A stretch of DNA of 64,000 nt, taken from CAWKOH01 sp963851245 (GTDB lineage: Bacteria > Actinomycetota > Acidimicrobiia > Acidimicrobiales > Palsa-688). The stretch covers positions 124,001 to 188,000 of the forward strand of contig CAWKOH010000001.1 in NCBI GenBank assembly GCA_963851245.1, given 5' to 3'. Below, one piece after another: positions 1 through 9,591 of this stretch. The notes below the pieces were generated by a model that saw only the letters and a list, made by a program, of their open reading frames with translations, ran no database searches and had not been told where the DNA came from. Position 1 is the first letter of the stretch. Every line of letters begins with the position of its first letter. Position numbers and translations under genes: made by a program.

Positions 1-539
1 ATGTTGGCCGAGATAATGGATCCCCAATCGCCCCCTTGGACGCCGTAGAGAGGGTACTCGAGCCTCTCCATGACCGTGCTGAGAGCAGAGGCGATGCGAC
101 GGGGATTCCACCCGAGGTCCGAGGTGGGGCCGGAGAATCCGTAGCCCGGAAGCGACGGGATCACCAGGCTGAAAGCGTCCGCCGGGTCGGGGGGATCTAT
201 GAACGGGGCGATGACGTCGAGGAACTCGACGACCGAACCGGGCCAGCCGTGGGACAGCACGAGAGGAAGGGCGCCGCGGTGGGGCGATGGCACATGAAGG
301 AAGTGGATGCGCTGCCCATCGACTTCGGTCAGGTACTGCTGATACGAGTTCAACCGGGCCTCAGCCGACCGCCAATCGTATGATTCGGCCCAATACGCGA
401 CCAGCTGCTCCAGGTAATCGAGAGGAGTGCCCTGGACCCATGCGGGCGCCGGGCTCGGCGGGGCCCATCGGGTCCGGTGCAGGCGCTCCCGCAGATCAGA
501 CAGATCGGCGTCGGGCACCTCGATGCGAAAGTTCTCCAT
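1..539 (-). CDS. Epoxide hydrolase, N-terminal part (cut by window edge)
   Basis: Alpha/beta-hydrolase of the microsomal-type epoxide hydrolase family, expected to open an epoxide to a diol. The first 179 residues are visible and the C-terminus lies outside the window. The N-terminal lid (EHN-type) domain fills residues 1-75. HGWPGS at about 97-102 is the family's oxyanion-hole motif, and GGDWG at 169-173 carries the nucleophilic Asp (D171). The catalytic His and third acid residue are not visible. The ATG at 539 overlaps the TGA of the upstream amidohydrolase as TGATG, so the two are probably translationally coupled. Family assignment is secure; the substrate is unknown. Confidence 0.9.
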   Translation of the reverse strand, partial: MENFRIEVPDADLSDLRERLHRTRWAPPSPAPAWVQGTPLDYLEQLVAYWAESYDWRSAEARLNSYQQYLTEVDGQRIHFLHVPSPHRGALPLVLSHGWPGSVVEFLDVIAPFIDPPDPADAFSLVIPSLPGYGFSGPTSDLGWNPRRIASALSTVMERLEYPLYGVQGGDWGSIISAN

Positions 540-1594
540 CAGACGGCGAGATTCCAGACCCTGGCGGCGTTGCTGGACACGATGAGCTCCCGCTCGTCGT
601 CTGGCACGCCCCGGAACTGCTCATCGATGATGGCTTGCGAGTTGGGCCAGGTCGTGGGCGGATGTGGGTAGTCGCTGGCCCACATCATGTTCGACACCCC
701 CAGCTCATGACGCAACAGCTGCACCGCCACGGGTTCCTCCATGAAGGTCACGAATACGTTGCGGGAGAAATAGAAGCTCGGCAACTCCTTGATGGCGGGA
801 AACACGTACGCGTGCTTGGCCACCATCACGTCGACATAACGAACCCACCACGCCACCCAGCCCAGTCCGGGCTCGACGAACACCAGGCGCAGTCGGGGAA
901 AGCGCTCGAATACTCCGCCCATGATCCACATTCCCAGCGCCTCGCCGCACGACAGCGCCATCATGGGCACGGTTACGCCTGCTTGGGGCGTCGGATCCCG
1001 CCGATGCAGATCGTCGAGATGAGTATTGAAGCCGGTGTGGCAACAAATAGGAAGGTTGGCATCCTGAATAGCCGACCAGAGGCGCTCGTACCTCTCGTCG
1101 TAGTAGTCGGGCAGGCCCAACTCAGTGGGAAAAACGGGCAGCTGTAAGGATTTCCCGCCTGCCGTGGCGACTCGCCCGACCTCGGCGATGGCGGTGTCTA
1201 TGTCATGTATGGGGATCTGATATGAGACTACGAGCCGCTTCGGATCGATATCCCCGTACTCGGCCATGGCGTCGTTGAATGCCCGGGTCGCCTCCCGGCC
1301 TCCCGTGGCCATCATGTAGAGGTAACGGAACGCGCTTACTTCGCAATAGACAACCTCGGCCTGTATCCCGTCAACGTCCATGTCCTGGAGGTGCGCCTTG
1401 GCGTCGGAATACCCGGGGCGGGACATGTGGCTGCCGAGATTCACCTTGGGTTTCCCGTCCTGTTCACCTCGCCGGCTGGCCCAGCGGCGGAAAGCGTCGT
1501 CATAGTCCTCGTGAAAACGGGAGGCCAGCTGGCCCTTGATCCGATCGTGCGACAGATTCACATGGGAATCAGCGGAGATGATGCGATCCGACAT
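539..1594 (-). CDS. Amidohydrolase-2 family metal-dependent hydrolase
   Basis: TIM-barrel hydrolase of the ACMSD-like amidohydrolase-2 group, which hydrolyse or decarboxylate small carboxylated or cyclic compounds at a metal centre. Seen: SADSHV at the N-terminus (first metal motif), CCHTGFN in the middle (barrel His) and WASDYPHP near the C-terminus (metal-site Asp, as in the family SDYPH motif). The product is 351 aa from the ATG at 1594, which follows a GGGAGAGAGG ribosome site; a longer frame from 1630 has none. It overlaps the epoxide hydrolase start by one base. It is the most divergent of six family members here, because DSHV is not followed by the EPP stretch the others share. Confidence 0.87.
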   Translation of the reverse strand: MSDRIISADSHVNLSHDRIKGQLASRFHEDYDDAFRRWASRRGEQDGKPKVNLGSHMSRPGYSDAKAHLQDMDVDGIQAEVVYCEVSAFRYLYMMATGGREATRAFNDAMAEYGDIDPKRLVVSYQIPIHDIDTAIAEVGRVATAGGKSLQLPVFPTELGLPDYYDERYERLWSAIQDANLPICCHTGFNTHLDDLHRRDPTPQAGVTVPMMALSCGEALGMWIMGGVFERFPRLRLVFVEPGLGWVAWWVRYVDVMVAKHAYVFPAIKELPSFYFSRNVFVTFMEEPVAVQLLRHELGVSNMMWASDYPHPPTTWPNSQAIIDEQFRGVPDDERELIVSSNAARVWNLAV

Positions 1595-1701
1595 CCTCTC
1601 TCCCTTTCGACGTTGCATAGCCAGCTCCAAAATCGTAGCTTCGGGGCACCTCGGACGTTCGAAGTGTGGCCGGTCTCCGCTCCGAAGCGGCGTGCGCTAA
1701 G

Positions 1702-2928
1702 TCACCTCACGATCAGGGGCAGCTGGACCAGACCAACCTGGAACTCCGACGGGGTGCGATCCAGCTGAGCAGCGTCCACTTCGTATTCCGGCACCCGGGC
1801 CAGGAGCTCTTCTAGCAGGACCCGGCCTTCGAGACGGGCGACGTGAGCACCGATGCAGTAATGGTGGCCCTGACCGAAACCCAGGTGGCGGGTCATGGGG
1901 CGGTCCCACCGGAATTCGTCGGGATCAGCGAACTCTCGCTCGTCCCGGTTGGCGGAGGCGATGAGGAGCACGACCCTCTCCCCCGCCGTCATAGAAGTGC
2001 CGGCGACAACGCGATCACGCAGGAGGGTACGTCCGACCCACTGGAGCGGCCCTCCGAAGCGCACCATCTCCTCGAACGCAGTGGCGCAGTGCCCGGGATC
2101 GGAACCAATCTGCACGCGCTGCTCGGGGTGATTCCAGAGTTCGACCAATCCGGCGGCGACGACCTTGGGTACCGTCTCGATTCCCCCCGACACGATGGCC
2201 CGGATCTGGGTCACTATCTCCTCGTCGGTGAGCAACCGGTTGTCAAAGCGGGTCGCCAGCATGCGGTCGATGATTCCGTGGGATGCGTTGTCGGCAGCTC
2301 CACGGCGGGACCGGACAACCTCCGCGAGGAGAGCATCGAGCTCGGCTCGAGCCCGCAGCCCCTCTTCGGTCAGACCGGGTCTGCCGGCCGCCCGTCGAAG
2401 CGAAGCGGTGGCCAGCTCCTGCACCGAAGAAGCGCTCTCGGCCGGCAACCCAATGATCAGGCACATGACCCCGGCCGAGACCGGACCGGCGTACTCACCG
2501 CGTACGTCGAAGTGACCCTTTGGAATGAGCTCGTCGAGGTGACGTCGGGCCAGCTTGCGTACGTCATTCTCCAGTAGCGACACAGTTCGGGGTCGCAACG
2601 GGCCGCTGAGCGCTTGCCGTAGCTGGCTGTGCAGCGGAGGGTCGAGAGAGGCGAATCCCGGCATGGGATCGAGCTGCGGCCGGGGTGGTCCGGCGTCGTG
2701 GTAGCCGGAGGCGATCACGTTGACGTCGAAGATGGGGCCCTCGAAAATGGAGAAGTTCTCGAGGTCTGTGAACACTTCCCACACGTCGGCGAAGCGAGAG
2801 AGGGCCCAAGCATGGTAGCGCTCGAGACGGTAGGGTCCCCGCAGCTTGCGAAGAACGGAGTACAGCGGCAACGGGTCGGTCATCGCCTCTATCGAGAAGG
2901 GGTCGTACCTGAAAGCTGTGCCTGACAT
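1702..2928 (-). CDS. Cytochrome P450
   Basis: Soluble bacterial class I P450 of 408 aa, expected to hydroxylate a hydrophobic substrate using electrons from a ferredoxin and reductase not encoded nearby. Seen: the I-helix as SGGIET (a variant of AGxxT), EEMVR as the K-helix ExxR, and the heme loop FGQGHHYCIG with the proximal Cys at about residue 358. No membrane anchor is present. It starts 10 bases after the stop of the cyclase-family gene and has only a weak ribosome site, so translation probably depends on its neighbour. Its co-direction with an epoxide hydrolase and a CoA-transferase suggests a peripheral oxidation step. Confidence 0.93.
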   Translation of the reverse strand: MSGTAFRYDPFSIEAMTDPLPLYSVLRKLRGPYRLERYHAWALSRFADVWEVFTDLENFSIFEGPIFDVNVIASGYHDAGPPRPQLDPMPGFASLDPPLHSQLRQALSGPLRPRTVSLLENDVRKLARRHLDELIPKGHFDVRGEYAGPVSAGVMCLIIGLPAESASSVQELATASLRRAAGRPGLTEEGLRARAELDALLAEVVRSRRGAADNASHGIIDRMLATRFDNRLLTDEEIVTQIRAIVSGGIETVPKVVAAGLVELWNHPEQRVQIGSDPGHCATAFEEMVRFGGPLQWVGRTLLRDRVVAGTSMTAGERVVLLIASANRDEREFADPDEFRWDRPMTRHLGFGQGHHYCIGAHVARLEGRVLLEELLARVPEYEVDAAQLDRTPSEFQVGLVQLPLIVR

Positions 2929-2938
2929 TCCGTAGCGC

Positions 2939-3877
2939 TCAGAACACGGCGATGGGATTCACCGGAGATCCGGTGGCCCCGGGGATGTATAGCGGAGCCA
3001 ACATCAGCTGGAACTCCCAGCGCCCGAGCGAAGCGCAGCAGTCGGCGAGAGCCTCCAGATCGGCGTTGTCCACGATCGGCATGCCCATGTACGGCAACAA
3101 GATGTGGTGCACGTGAAGGGCCATAGGGCTGCGTCCGCCCGGATTCGGTATTCCCTGATCGGCCGTCGGGGCGTCCTGAAAGTCCCACAACAGCAGCGAC
3201 GCTTCATGTTGGTACAAGAACTCGATACAGGATGCGTGAACGCCGGTCACCGACTCGAATCCAGGATCACGACCCTCGGCGCGCCAGAAGGGGTCGTATC
3301 CGGACCGGATCACTACCGCGTCACCGGGACGCGGTTCAAGCCCTTCTGCCGCCGCAATGTCGGCCAGCTCCCAGGCGTGGACCGGCTGGCCCGGTTGGAC
3401 AAACTCAGTTCCACGATGACGGGGCACGTCGTAGAGGACACCGCGGGTGACGATGCCATCCCGCATGAACTCGACCGTGCCATTTCCCGTCGCCGGCATC
3501 CGGTTAGCCCCCATCGGGCGGTCGTTCCACAGGTGACCATCCGCGGTCGGCAGATGGCAGAGAGCGTCGATGTGCGTCAACACCACTCCGTGTATGAACA
3601 TGCCAACGTAGTCCAGCATGCCTCCCGATCCCGGCATCGCCTGGAGGTGGTGGGCGGGATAGGGATTGGCGGGTCCACTTCTGGTATCGAGCGGGCGGGC
3701 CATGGAAACCGACCTCCCTTCACGCACCAAGGACGCCGCGTGGCGCCGGACCTGCTCTGTCACATGATTGAGAGTCCCCAGTTCGTCGTCCTCTCCCCAC
3801 CTGTGCCAGTTGCAGAATCGGGTTCGGTACTCGGCATACTCGGCCTCGCTCGGGGGCTCACGATTGGCCAAGGTCAT
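2939..3877 (-). CDS. Cyclase-family (kynurenine formamidase-like) hydrolase
   Basis: A 312-aa protein of the cyclase family (Pfam PF04199), whose members are metal-dependent amide, ester or ring hydrolases. Near residues 105-115 it has IHGVVLTHIDALCH, the counterpart of the HxGTHxDxxxH metal-binding signature with the Gly replaced by Leu; His and Asp ligands are kept. The N-terminal GEDDELGTLNHVT segment is typical of the actinobacterial subgroup. The start at 3877 has a strong AGGAGGAGGG site. It lies in a leftward run between the CoA-transferase and the P450. A ring-opening or lactone hydrolase role is inferred only. A second family member is at 48621-49598. Confidence 0.85.
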   Translation of the reverse strand: MTLANREPPSEAEYAEYRTRFCNWHRWGEDDELGTLNHVTEQVRRHAASLVREGRSVSMARPLDTRSGPANPYPAHHLQAMPGSGGMLDYVGMFIHGVVLTHIDALCHLPTADGHLWNDRPMGANRMPATGNGTVEFMRDGIVTRGVLYDVPRHRGTEFVQPGQPVHAWELADIAAAEGLEPRPGDAVVIRSGYDPFWRAEGRDPGFESVTGVHASCIEFLYQHEASLLLWDFQDAPTADQGIPNPGGRSPMALHVHHILLPYMGMPIVDNADLEALADCCASLGRWEFQLMLAPLYIPGATGSPVNPIAVF

Positions 3878-3919
3878 CGCACCCTCCTCCTACAGCTGTG
3901 CAACCCTGCGGACCCACCT

Positions 3920-6311
3920 TCACAGCCCCCTCGGCCGCTCTCCGATCACACCGTCGGCCTCCAGTCCTTTGATCTCGGCCTCGGGCATCCCGAGACCCTC
4001 GAGCATTTCGTAATTGTGCTGCCCGAGCGTGGGTGCCGGACGGGTCGTCCAACTGGTTACGGAGGAAAAGCGGAACGGCGGGCCGGCGACGGGCTGGCGA
4101 CCCACGACCGGATGGTCCACCACCTCGAAGAACCGGCGGGCCATCAGCTGAGGGTGGGTGCTCAGGAATCGCTGGTCGAAAACCTCTCCCGCGGGCACAC
4201 CCGCAGCGATCAGAGCGTCGACGGCAGCAGCCGACGACCGCTCCGCCGCCCATTCGCGCAGGACAGCATCGAGAGCGTCCTGGCGGGCGCGCCGACCGGC
4301 ATGGCTGGCCAGACCCGGGTCATTCATCCAGTCCGACGCCTCTAGCACGGTGCACAGTGAAGCCCACTGGGCCGAGGTCTCGACCGACAAGGCGAGCCAC
4401 CGCCCGTCGCCGCACATGTACAGCCCCTGGGGGGCCGCCCACGGAGAGCGGTTGCCTTCCCGGGCCATCACGTGGCCGTAGGCCCCGTATTCGACGAGCT
4501 GCTCGGCCGCGGCGTTCAGGGCGGCCTCCACCATCGTCGACTCTACGTGGACGCCCTCTCCCCTCGCGGCCCGGACGTTCAGGGCCACGAGAGTCGAGAA
4601 CACGGCGTGCACGCCCGAGACGATGTCGCAGGGCCCGCGCTGGATCGCGCGGCTGATCGTCGACGTGACCCGTCACCCAGGCCAGGCCGGTGACCTGTTC
4701 CATCGTTTGGGCGAAACCGGTCCAGTCCCGCCACGGGCCGTCCAGCCCGAAAGCCGGCATCCTGACCAGGATCAGGCGGGGGTTGAGGGCGTGAAGGACG
4801 TCCCACGTCAGGCCGAAGTTGTCCATCACCCTGGGAGTGAAGTTCTCGATCAGGACGTCGGCCCACTGCACCATCTTCTCCAGCGCCGCTCGGCCCTGCT
4901 CCGCTTGCAGGTTCAGCGTCACACCCCGCTTGTTGGTGTTGATTGAGGCGAATAGGGAGCTGGCCTCCCACCAGTCGGGGTAACGATCCTTCAGGGCGCC
5001 CCCCGTAGCGCGCATCCCGTCTATTCTCGTCACCGATTCCAGGTGCACCACGTCGGCGCCCAGCAGGCCGAAGAACTGGGCGGCCAGGGGGCCGGCAAAC
5101 CAGGCCGTCATGTCGAGGACGCGTACGCCTGCCAGGGGCAGGGCTTCGGGTTCTTGCCGGCGGGCTGGTGCCGATGGCCAATCGATCCGGCCGTTGTGCT
5201 CGCCCGCAGCCGGCACCGGTCCCCACTCCGGTCGCTCAACCCCGTCGATGAGGTACGGGCAGCGAGGCTGGACGAATCCCCCGGTCGGATTGGGAACGAA
5301 CACCTTCCGCTCGACAAACTGGGCGTAGCCAGTGACCGTTTCTGCGGTGCCCACGGGCGCCACCGGGATCCGTAGCTCGACCGCTCTATCGATCACCTCG
5401 TCGGTGGGGTGCTTCCGCGTCCAGCCGTGGACGATGGAGTTCCATTCCTCGAAGTGATTCCATCGATCCTTGGCCAGGACGAACCGTGCGTCATCGATCA
5501 GATCGGGGCGGTCGATGAGGAGTAGGAAGTCGTCGAGCTGTTGACGAGAATTGGTCGTGAACCCAACCCAACCATCGGCCGTGGGCTCGATTGACGGTAT
5601 CTCGACCCGCTGGTTCAGCGACGAGACGTCCTCCTTGCGGACGCCCTCCAGGCGAGCGGTTAGGTCGACGTAGCCACTGAAGCTGGCCACCGCCGCCGCT
5701 TCCTGCAGTGAGACGTCGACGTGCTCCGATCGGCCGGTGCGCCGGGATGCCATCACAGCAGCCAACCCGGCTGTGGCCGCATAGGCGCCACCCACGAAGT
5801 CGAATACCCGACCTCCGACCGAGAACGGCTCCCCGTTGGGTACACCCCTGCCCGCAATGCAGCCGCTCTCGGCCTGGATTACGAAGTCCGAGGAAGGGCG
5901 CCGGGCCCACGGGCCGCTGCGGCCGTAGGGACTTATCGATACAACCACCAGCCCCTCGATGCCGAGCAGGCCGCTCGATTCCAAAACTCCGGGCTCGAGG
6001 TCCTCGACGACCATGTCGGCCCGCCCGGCCAGCCGAAGGACCTCGGCGTTGCCAGGCAGCCCGGTTATGGACCGCTTGGAGGTGTGCAGGAACTGGAACA
6101 GAGCGCCGTCGCCCACCACCTGGCCGCCCGTGGCCGACCAGCTCCTAAGGCGGTCGCCTCCATCGGCCTCGACCTTCACCACGTCGGCACCGGCGTCGGC
6201 CAGCAACTTGGTGCAATAGCTCCCGGCGATGCCGGTCGACAACTCCAGGACCCGGACCGGGCCGCCTTCGAGGCTGGCCAACGGCAAGGTATCAGGAGCC
6301 GTAGCGCTCAC
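3920..6311 (-). CDS. Two-domain CaiB/BaiF CoA-transferase, one frameshift
   Basis: Fused tandem family III CoA-transferase of about 796 aa once one base is removed. Each half has the family's N-terminal GADVVKVE- or GADVVHLE-type motif and a catalytic-Asp motif (VFDFVGGAYAA in half 1, GPCDIVSGVHA in half 2). The upstream frame runs from 6311 and leaves homology after TGHVDDQPR; homology resumes one base on at IQRGPCD. The break is in a CGCGCG stretch at about 4645-4655. Dropping one base restores a continuous protein colinear with the intact homologue at 15331-17718, so I treat it as one gene with a probable sequence error. Expected role: moving CoA between a CoA ester and a free acid. Confidence 0.8.
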
Positions 6312-6446
6312 TCGTAACCATCTGACTGCATCTCAGCATGGTAGCGGCAGCGGTCCGTCGCGCTGTCTAGGGCCGGCCGCACTGACCGTGGGGCGGCGAC
6401 CAACCGGTCGCCTCCCTCAAGCTCCTGGACATACATGGACTCTCCG

Positions 6447-7235
6447 TCAACCCGGGCGCGGCGTTCCACCTTGGGCCAGCACGCCACCGTCGACGATCAG
6501 CTGGGTCCCGGTGACATACGACGCCTCGTCACTCATGAGGAAGCGGACGGCCCTGGCAATGTCTTCCGGTTCACCCAACCTCCCGAGGGGCGTGTGGCGT
6601 TCGAATGCCAGCCGCCGCTCGGGCGTCGCCGTGGCCCGGGCCCGGAGCATCGGCGTATCCACGTTGCCCGGACACACGGCATTGACCCTGACTCCGTCAA
6701 CGGCCAGGCTTAGCGCCAGGGCCCGCGTCACTCCGAGCATCCCGGCCTTCGAGGCGCAGTAGGGAACCAGATCGATGTAGCCGATAAACGAAGCGATAGA
6801 AGCGATCCCGACGACGGCCGCGCCGTCGCTGCTCCGGAGGTCGTCGAGGAGGGCTCGTACCAGCAGCGGCAGGGCTCGCAGATTGACGTCAAGAACACCG
6901 TCCCAGGCTTCCTCGGTCGTCTCGTCGATACGACAGGGGCCAGATACGCCAGCCGCATGCACGAGGCCGCCGAGGGCACCGAGCTCCCTCCGGGCGGACG
7001 CAGCCGCTCCGCCGATCTCCGCAGAGATGGCCACGTCAATCTGCCGCCCGACGGCCACGACATCGAACTCCTCGCGAATCGACGAGGCCGTGGTTTCGGC
7101 ACCATCCCCGTCCAGGTCCCACACCGCGACGGGCCGGCCGGCAGCCGCCAGGGCCCGGGCACAGGCCCGACCTATGCCCGAAGCGGCGCCCGTGACTACG
7201 ACGGGCGTCCTAGGCGTCAGATCGAGATGAGCCAT
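6447..7235 (-). CDS. Short-chain dehydrogenase/reductase (SDR)
   Basis: Classical SDR of about 262 aa, an NAD(P)-dependent alcohol dehydrogenase or ketoreductase. Seen: TGAASGIG near the N-terminus, VWDLDGD after beta-2 where an acidic residue suggests NAD(H) preference, YCASK as the catalytic YxxxK, and a C-terminal YVTGTQLIVDGG typical of the family. The ATG at 7235 is chosen because GGAGG lies seven bases upstream, inside the end of the nitroreductase gene; a longer frame from 7253 would overlap that gene. The nitroreductase stop is two bases before this start, so the pair is co-transcribed. The substrate is not identifiable. Confidence 0.88.
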   Translation of the reverse strand: MAHLDLTPRTPVVVTGAASGIGRACARALAAAGRPVAVWDLDGDGAETTASSIREEFDVVAVGRQIDVAISAEIGGAAASARRELGALGGLVHAAGVSGPCRIDETTEEAWDGVLDVNLRALPLLVRALLDDLRSSDGAAVVGIASIASFIGYIDLVPYCASKAGMLGVTRALALSLAVDGVRVNAVCPGNVDTPMLRARATATPERRLAFERHTPLGRLGEPEDIARAVRFLMSDEASYVTGTQLIVDGGVLAQGGTPRPG

Positions 7236-7237
7236 GC

Positions 7238-7912
7238 TTAGCCTCCAGTCCACCTGTTCCAGAAGAACCGCCTTTCAGACAGCTCTCGATCAGCGGGATG
7301 GAAGCTCCTACCGGTCGTATAGGCGATCGGGAACAATCCGGCCTGAGTGTTCTCGGGATAGGGAACACCGAGGAGTCCGGCCATCTCTGCTTCCCGGTAC
7401 AGGTGGATCGTGGTCCACACGCTTCCGAGGCCGCGTGACCGGAGCGCCAGCATGAAGCTCCAAACGGCCGGGAGGATCGAGCCCCAGCGACTGGCCTGCT
7501 GAAATGTGGTGGTCCGACCGTACCGGCGGTCGATGGTCGGAACCAGTAATACCGGGGCGCGCTGGATGTTGTCGGCCAGGTATCGGACCGAAAGGGACAT
7601 CCGGGGATTCGACGCATACGGGGGAGACTCGTCGACCTTGTCCCGGTTGGCGTGATCCACGAAACCGGCTCGATAGATCTCCGCCATTCGATCTTTCGTC
7701 AGCGGATCGTCGACGAAGACCCAGCCCCAGCCTTGACTATTGCCGCCAGTGGGAGCCTGGAAGGCCAGACGCAGGCACTCCTCGACCACAGATCGTTCCA
7801 CCGGGCGATCGAAGTCGAGGCGCCGGCGGACCGTACGCGTCGTGGTCAGGAGGCCATCGATCACCCCCAGACCCTCGCTGGCTGTCTGTCGATCGTCACG
7901 AGTGGTACCCAT
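7238..7912 (-). CDS. Nitroreductase-family flavoprotein
   Basis: FMN-dependent nitroreductase-fold protein of 224 aa. Seen: RTVRRRLDFDRPV near residues 26-38 (the R(S/T)xRxF flavin motif region), APTGGNSQ near 53-60 (FMN phosphate binding), and a C-terminal LGSVWTTIHLY segment comparable to the LGLGS motif. The reaction in this pathway is unknown; family members reduce nitro groups, quinones or enoates, or dehydrogenate cyclic substrates. GGGGGAGGAG precedes the ATG. It is the first gene of the leftward block and is divergent from the 2-hydroxyacid dehydrogenase, with 60 bases between them. A second nitroreductase is at 49595-50323. Confidence 0.85.
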   Translation of the reverse strand: MGTTRDDRQTASEGLGVIDGLLTTTRTVRRRLDFDRPVERSVVEECLRLAFQAPTGGNSQGWGWVFVDDPLTKDRMAEIYRAGFVDHANRDKVDESPPYASNPRMSLSVRYLADNIQRAPVLLVPTIDRRYGRTTTFQQASRWGSILPAVWSFMLALRSRGLGSVWTTIHLYREAEMAGLLGVPYPENTQAGLFPIAYTTGRSFHPADRELSERRFFWNRWTGG

Positions 7913-7939
7913 CGTTGATCTCCTCCCCCAGCCGACTCT

Positions 7940-7957
7940 CTATGATCGCAAAGATAC
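7940..7957. promoter_or_regulatory. Weak copy of the CTATC-N8-GATAG inverted repeat
   Basis: CTATG-N8-GATAC lies in the short divergent spacer between the nitroreductase and the 2-hydroxyacid dehydrogenase. It matches eight of ten fixed bases of the repeat at 15230, 35930 and 46421. It may be a weak operator or a chance match. Confidence 0.25.
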
Positions 7958-7973
7958 CGATTGAACGAGCTTG

Positions 7974-8999
7974 ATGACAAGCGATCCAAGACCGCACAGT
8001 GGACGGGTGTCCGATCCAAACTCTGGTATGCCAGCCCCGAGGCGGGCCGATGGGTGGCGCCCACGAATCATATGTGTGAGCGGCCGGCCAGGGGGTCTCG
8101 ATCCGACCTACGTGGGGAAGTTGGCGGACAACGTCCTTGAAGCAGATATCGAGACGATCGACCCCGCCTCGCCGCTCGGCCCGGACGTTTCCGCCGACGG
8201 CATTATCGCTCCTCCCACCTGGCCCGTCCTTAACACCTTGGAGGCCCGGATCCCGTGGGTGCACGTCTGGAGCACGGGCGTCGAACGCGTGCCGCCCAGC
8301 GTGTTCGAGGGCCGGACGGTGACGTGCTCGCGCGGCGCCAGCGCGGTGCCCATCGCTGAATTCGTCCTGGCCACGATGCTCGCCTTCGAGAAGCGTGTAC
8401 CGGAGGTCTGGGTCACCCGGCGGCCGGAGAACTGGTACCAAGGTGAGCTCGGCGGACTTCACGGGCGCAAGTTGGCCGTGTATGGGTTCGGTCACATTGG
8501 TCGAGCGGTAGCCGCTCACGCCCTGGGCTTCGGCATGTCGGTTCGAGGGATTCGTCGCCACCCGGGACCGAGCCCGCTACCAGGCGTCGAAATGGTGACC
8601 GAGCTGGGCACGCTGGTCTATGGGGCCCAGCATGTCGTCATAGCCGCTCCCGCCACCGAGGCCACCTACCACGCATTCGGTGACACCACGTTCGACTCCA
8701 TGTCTCCCGGGGTTCATCTGGTCAACATCGCCCGGGGCAGTCTCATCGACCAGGACGCCCTGCGTCGGGCTCTCGACTCCGGACGGGTCGCCCGCGCCAG
8801 CCTGGACACGACAGACCCTGAGCCACCGGTAGACGGCCACTGGCTCTTCACTCACCCTTCCGTTCGTCTGTCTCCCCACGTCTCATGGAGCAGTCCCGAG
8901 CGCTACACCGGGATCCTGCAGAAGTGCATAGAAAACATCCGCGCCCTGGCGGCCGGACTTCCCCTGGCCGGAGTGGTGGACCCGATCGAAAGGTACTGA
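7974..8999 (+). CDS. D-isomer-specific 2-hydroxyacid dehydrogenase family protein
   Basis: NAD(P)-dependent dehydrogenase of about 341 aa that would interconvert a 2-oxo acid and a D-2-hydroxy acid. Seen: GFGHIG in the Rossmann domain; NIARGSLID with the substrate-binding Arg; DTTDPEPPV, which carries the catalytic Glu region; and SPHVSWSS with the catalytic His. The start is uncertain: a TTG at 7971, the adjacent ATG at 7974 and an ATG at 8028 are all possible, and none has a good ribosome site. It is transcribed alone, divergent from the nitroreductase. Its 3' end faces the SnoaL gene across about 100 bases in which I see no terminator. Confidence 0.87.
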   Translation: MTSDPRPHSGRVSDPNSGMPAPRRADGWRPRIICVSGRPGGLDPTYVGKLADNVLEADIETIDPASPLGPDVSADGIIAPPTWPVLNTLEARIPWVHVWSTGVERVPPSVFEGRTVTCSRGASAVPIAEFVLATMLAFEKRVPEVWVTRRPENWYQGELGGLHGRKLAVYGFGHIGRAVAAHALGFGMSVRGIRRHPGPSPLPGVEMVTELGTLVYGAQHVVIAAPATEATYHAFGDTTFDSMSPGVHLVNIARGSLIDQDALRRALDSGRVARASLDTTDPEPPVDGHWLFTHPSVRLSPHVSWSSPERYTGILQKCIENIRALAAGLPLAGVVDPIERY

Positions 9000-9102
9000 T
9001 TCCTCTTCGGCGTCAACCTCGTCGTCGCCATGGCGCACAGCGTCCACGGGCGGCCTTCCCATCACCATTCCCCAGCACGAAGTGATATCGCCCGAGTGGC
9101 CT

Positions 9103-9588
9103 TCAGCGGTGAGCCTCGGCGGCGCGGGCCGCCACAGCAGGTGGAAGCGCGGTCCGAAGCTCCGTCCAGTCGACTAGGACCTTGCGGTGAGCGATCTTCC
9201 AGGGGCCACCAGCCTGGCGACGGTACACATCGTGGTAACGGATGAGCATCACGTAGTCAGTGCCGCCGTGGGCGTTCTCGGTGAGGTGGTGGGCCAGGCA
9301 GTAGGCCTCGCCGGTCGCCTCGTCGCCGTTGACGTCGCAAAGGTGATTCCCGACAAAGTGAAAGGTTCGGTCATACCGGGCACGGAGCCGGGTCGGAATC
9401 TTCCCGAGCGCCGAGTGGCCCCGGGATTCGCTCGTCGGCCCCTCCGACTCGGATCCGTAGAAAACCTGGAGAAGGGCGTCAGGCTCGAATAGGGCCACGA
9501 ACGCTTCCGGATCGCCACGATCGACCGCACGGGCGTAGCCGTCCACCAGCCGGCGCAAAGCCATTGCTTCGATGTCCACGGCCGTCAC
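9103..9588 (-). CDS. SnoaL-like (NTF2-fold) protein
   Basis: A 161-aa single-domain protein of the SnoaL/NTF2-like fold, a cone-shaped alpha+beta barrel used by dehydratases, isomerases and ring-hydroxylase small subunits. Seen: an N-terminal helix with RRLVDGYARAVDRGDPEAFVALFEPDA, which is the family hallmark (helix, then xDxx(A)FxxLFxxDA), then GEAYCLAHHL and DVYRRQAGGPWKIAHRK in the sheet. The GTG start at 9588 follows the stop of the upstream gene by three bases, so translation is probably coupled. It is one of three such proteins in the window (also 23046 and 54063). Activity cannot be predicted. Confidence 0.8.
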   Translation of the reverse strand: MTAVDIEAMALRRLVDGYARAVDRGDPEAFVALFEPDALLQVFYGSESEGPTSESRGHSALGKIPTRLRARYDRTFHFVGNHLCDVNGDEATGEAYCLAHHLTENAHGGTDYVMLIRYHDVYRRQAGGPWKIAHRKVLVDWTELRTALPPAVAARAAEAHR

Positions 9589-9591
9589 TGG

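Noticed and set aside
3104..4345. Plus-strand frame of 413 codons
   Set aside because: Antisense to the cyclase-family gene and the CoA-transferase; no domain motifs or ribosome site.
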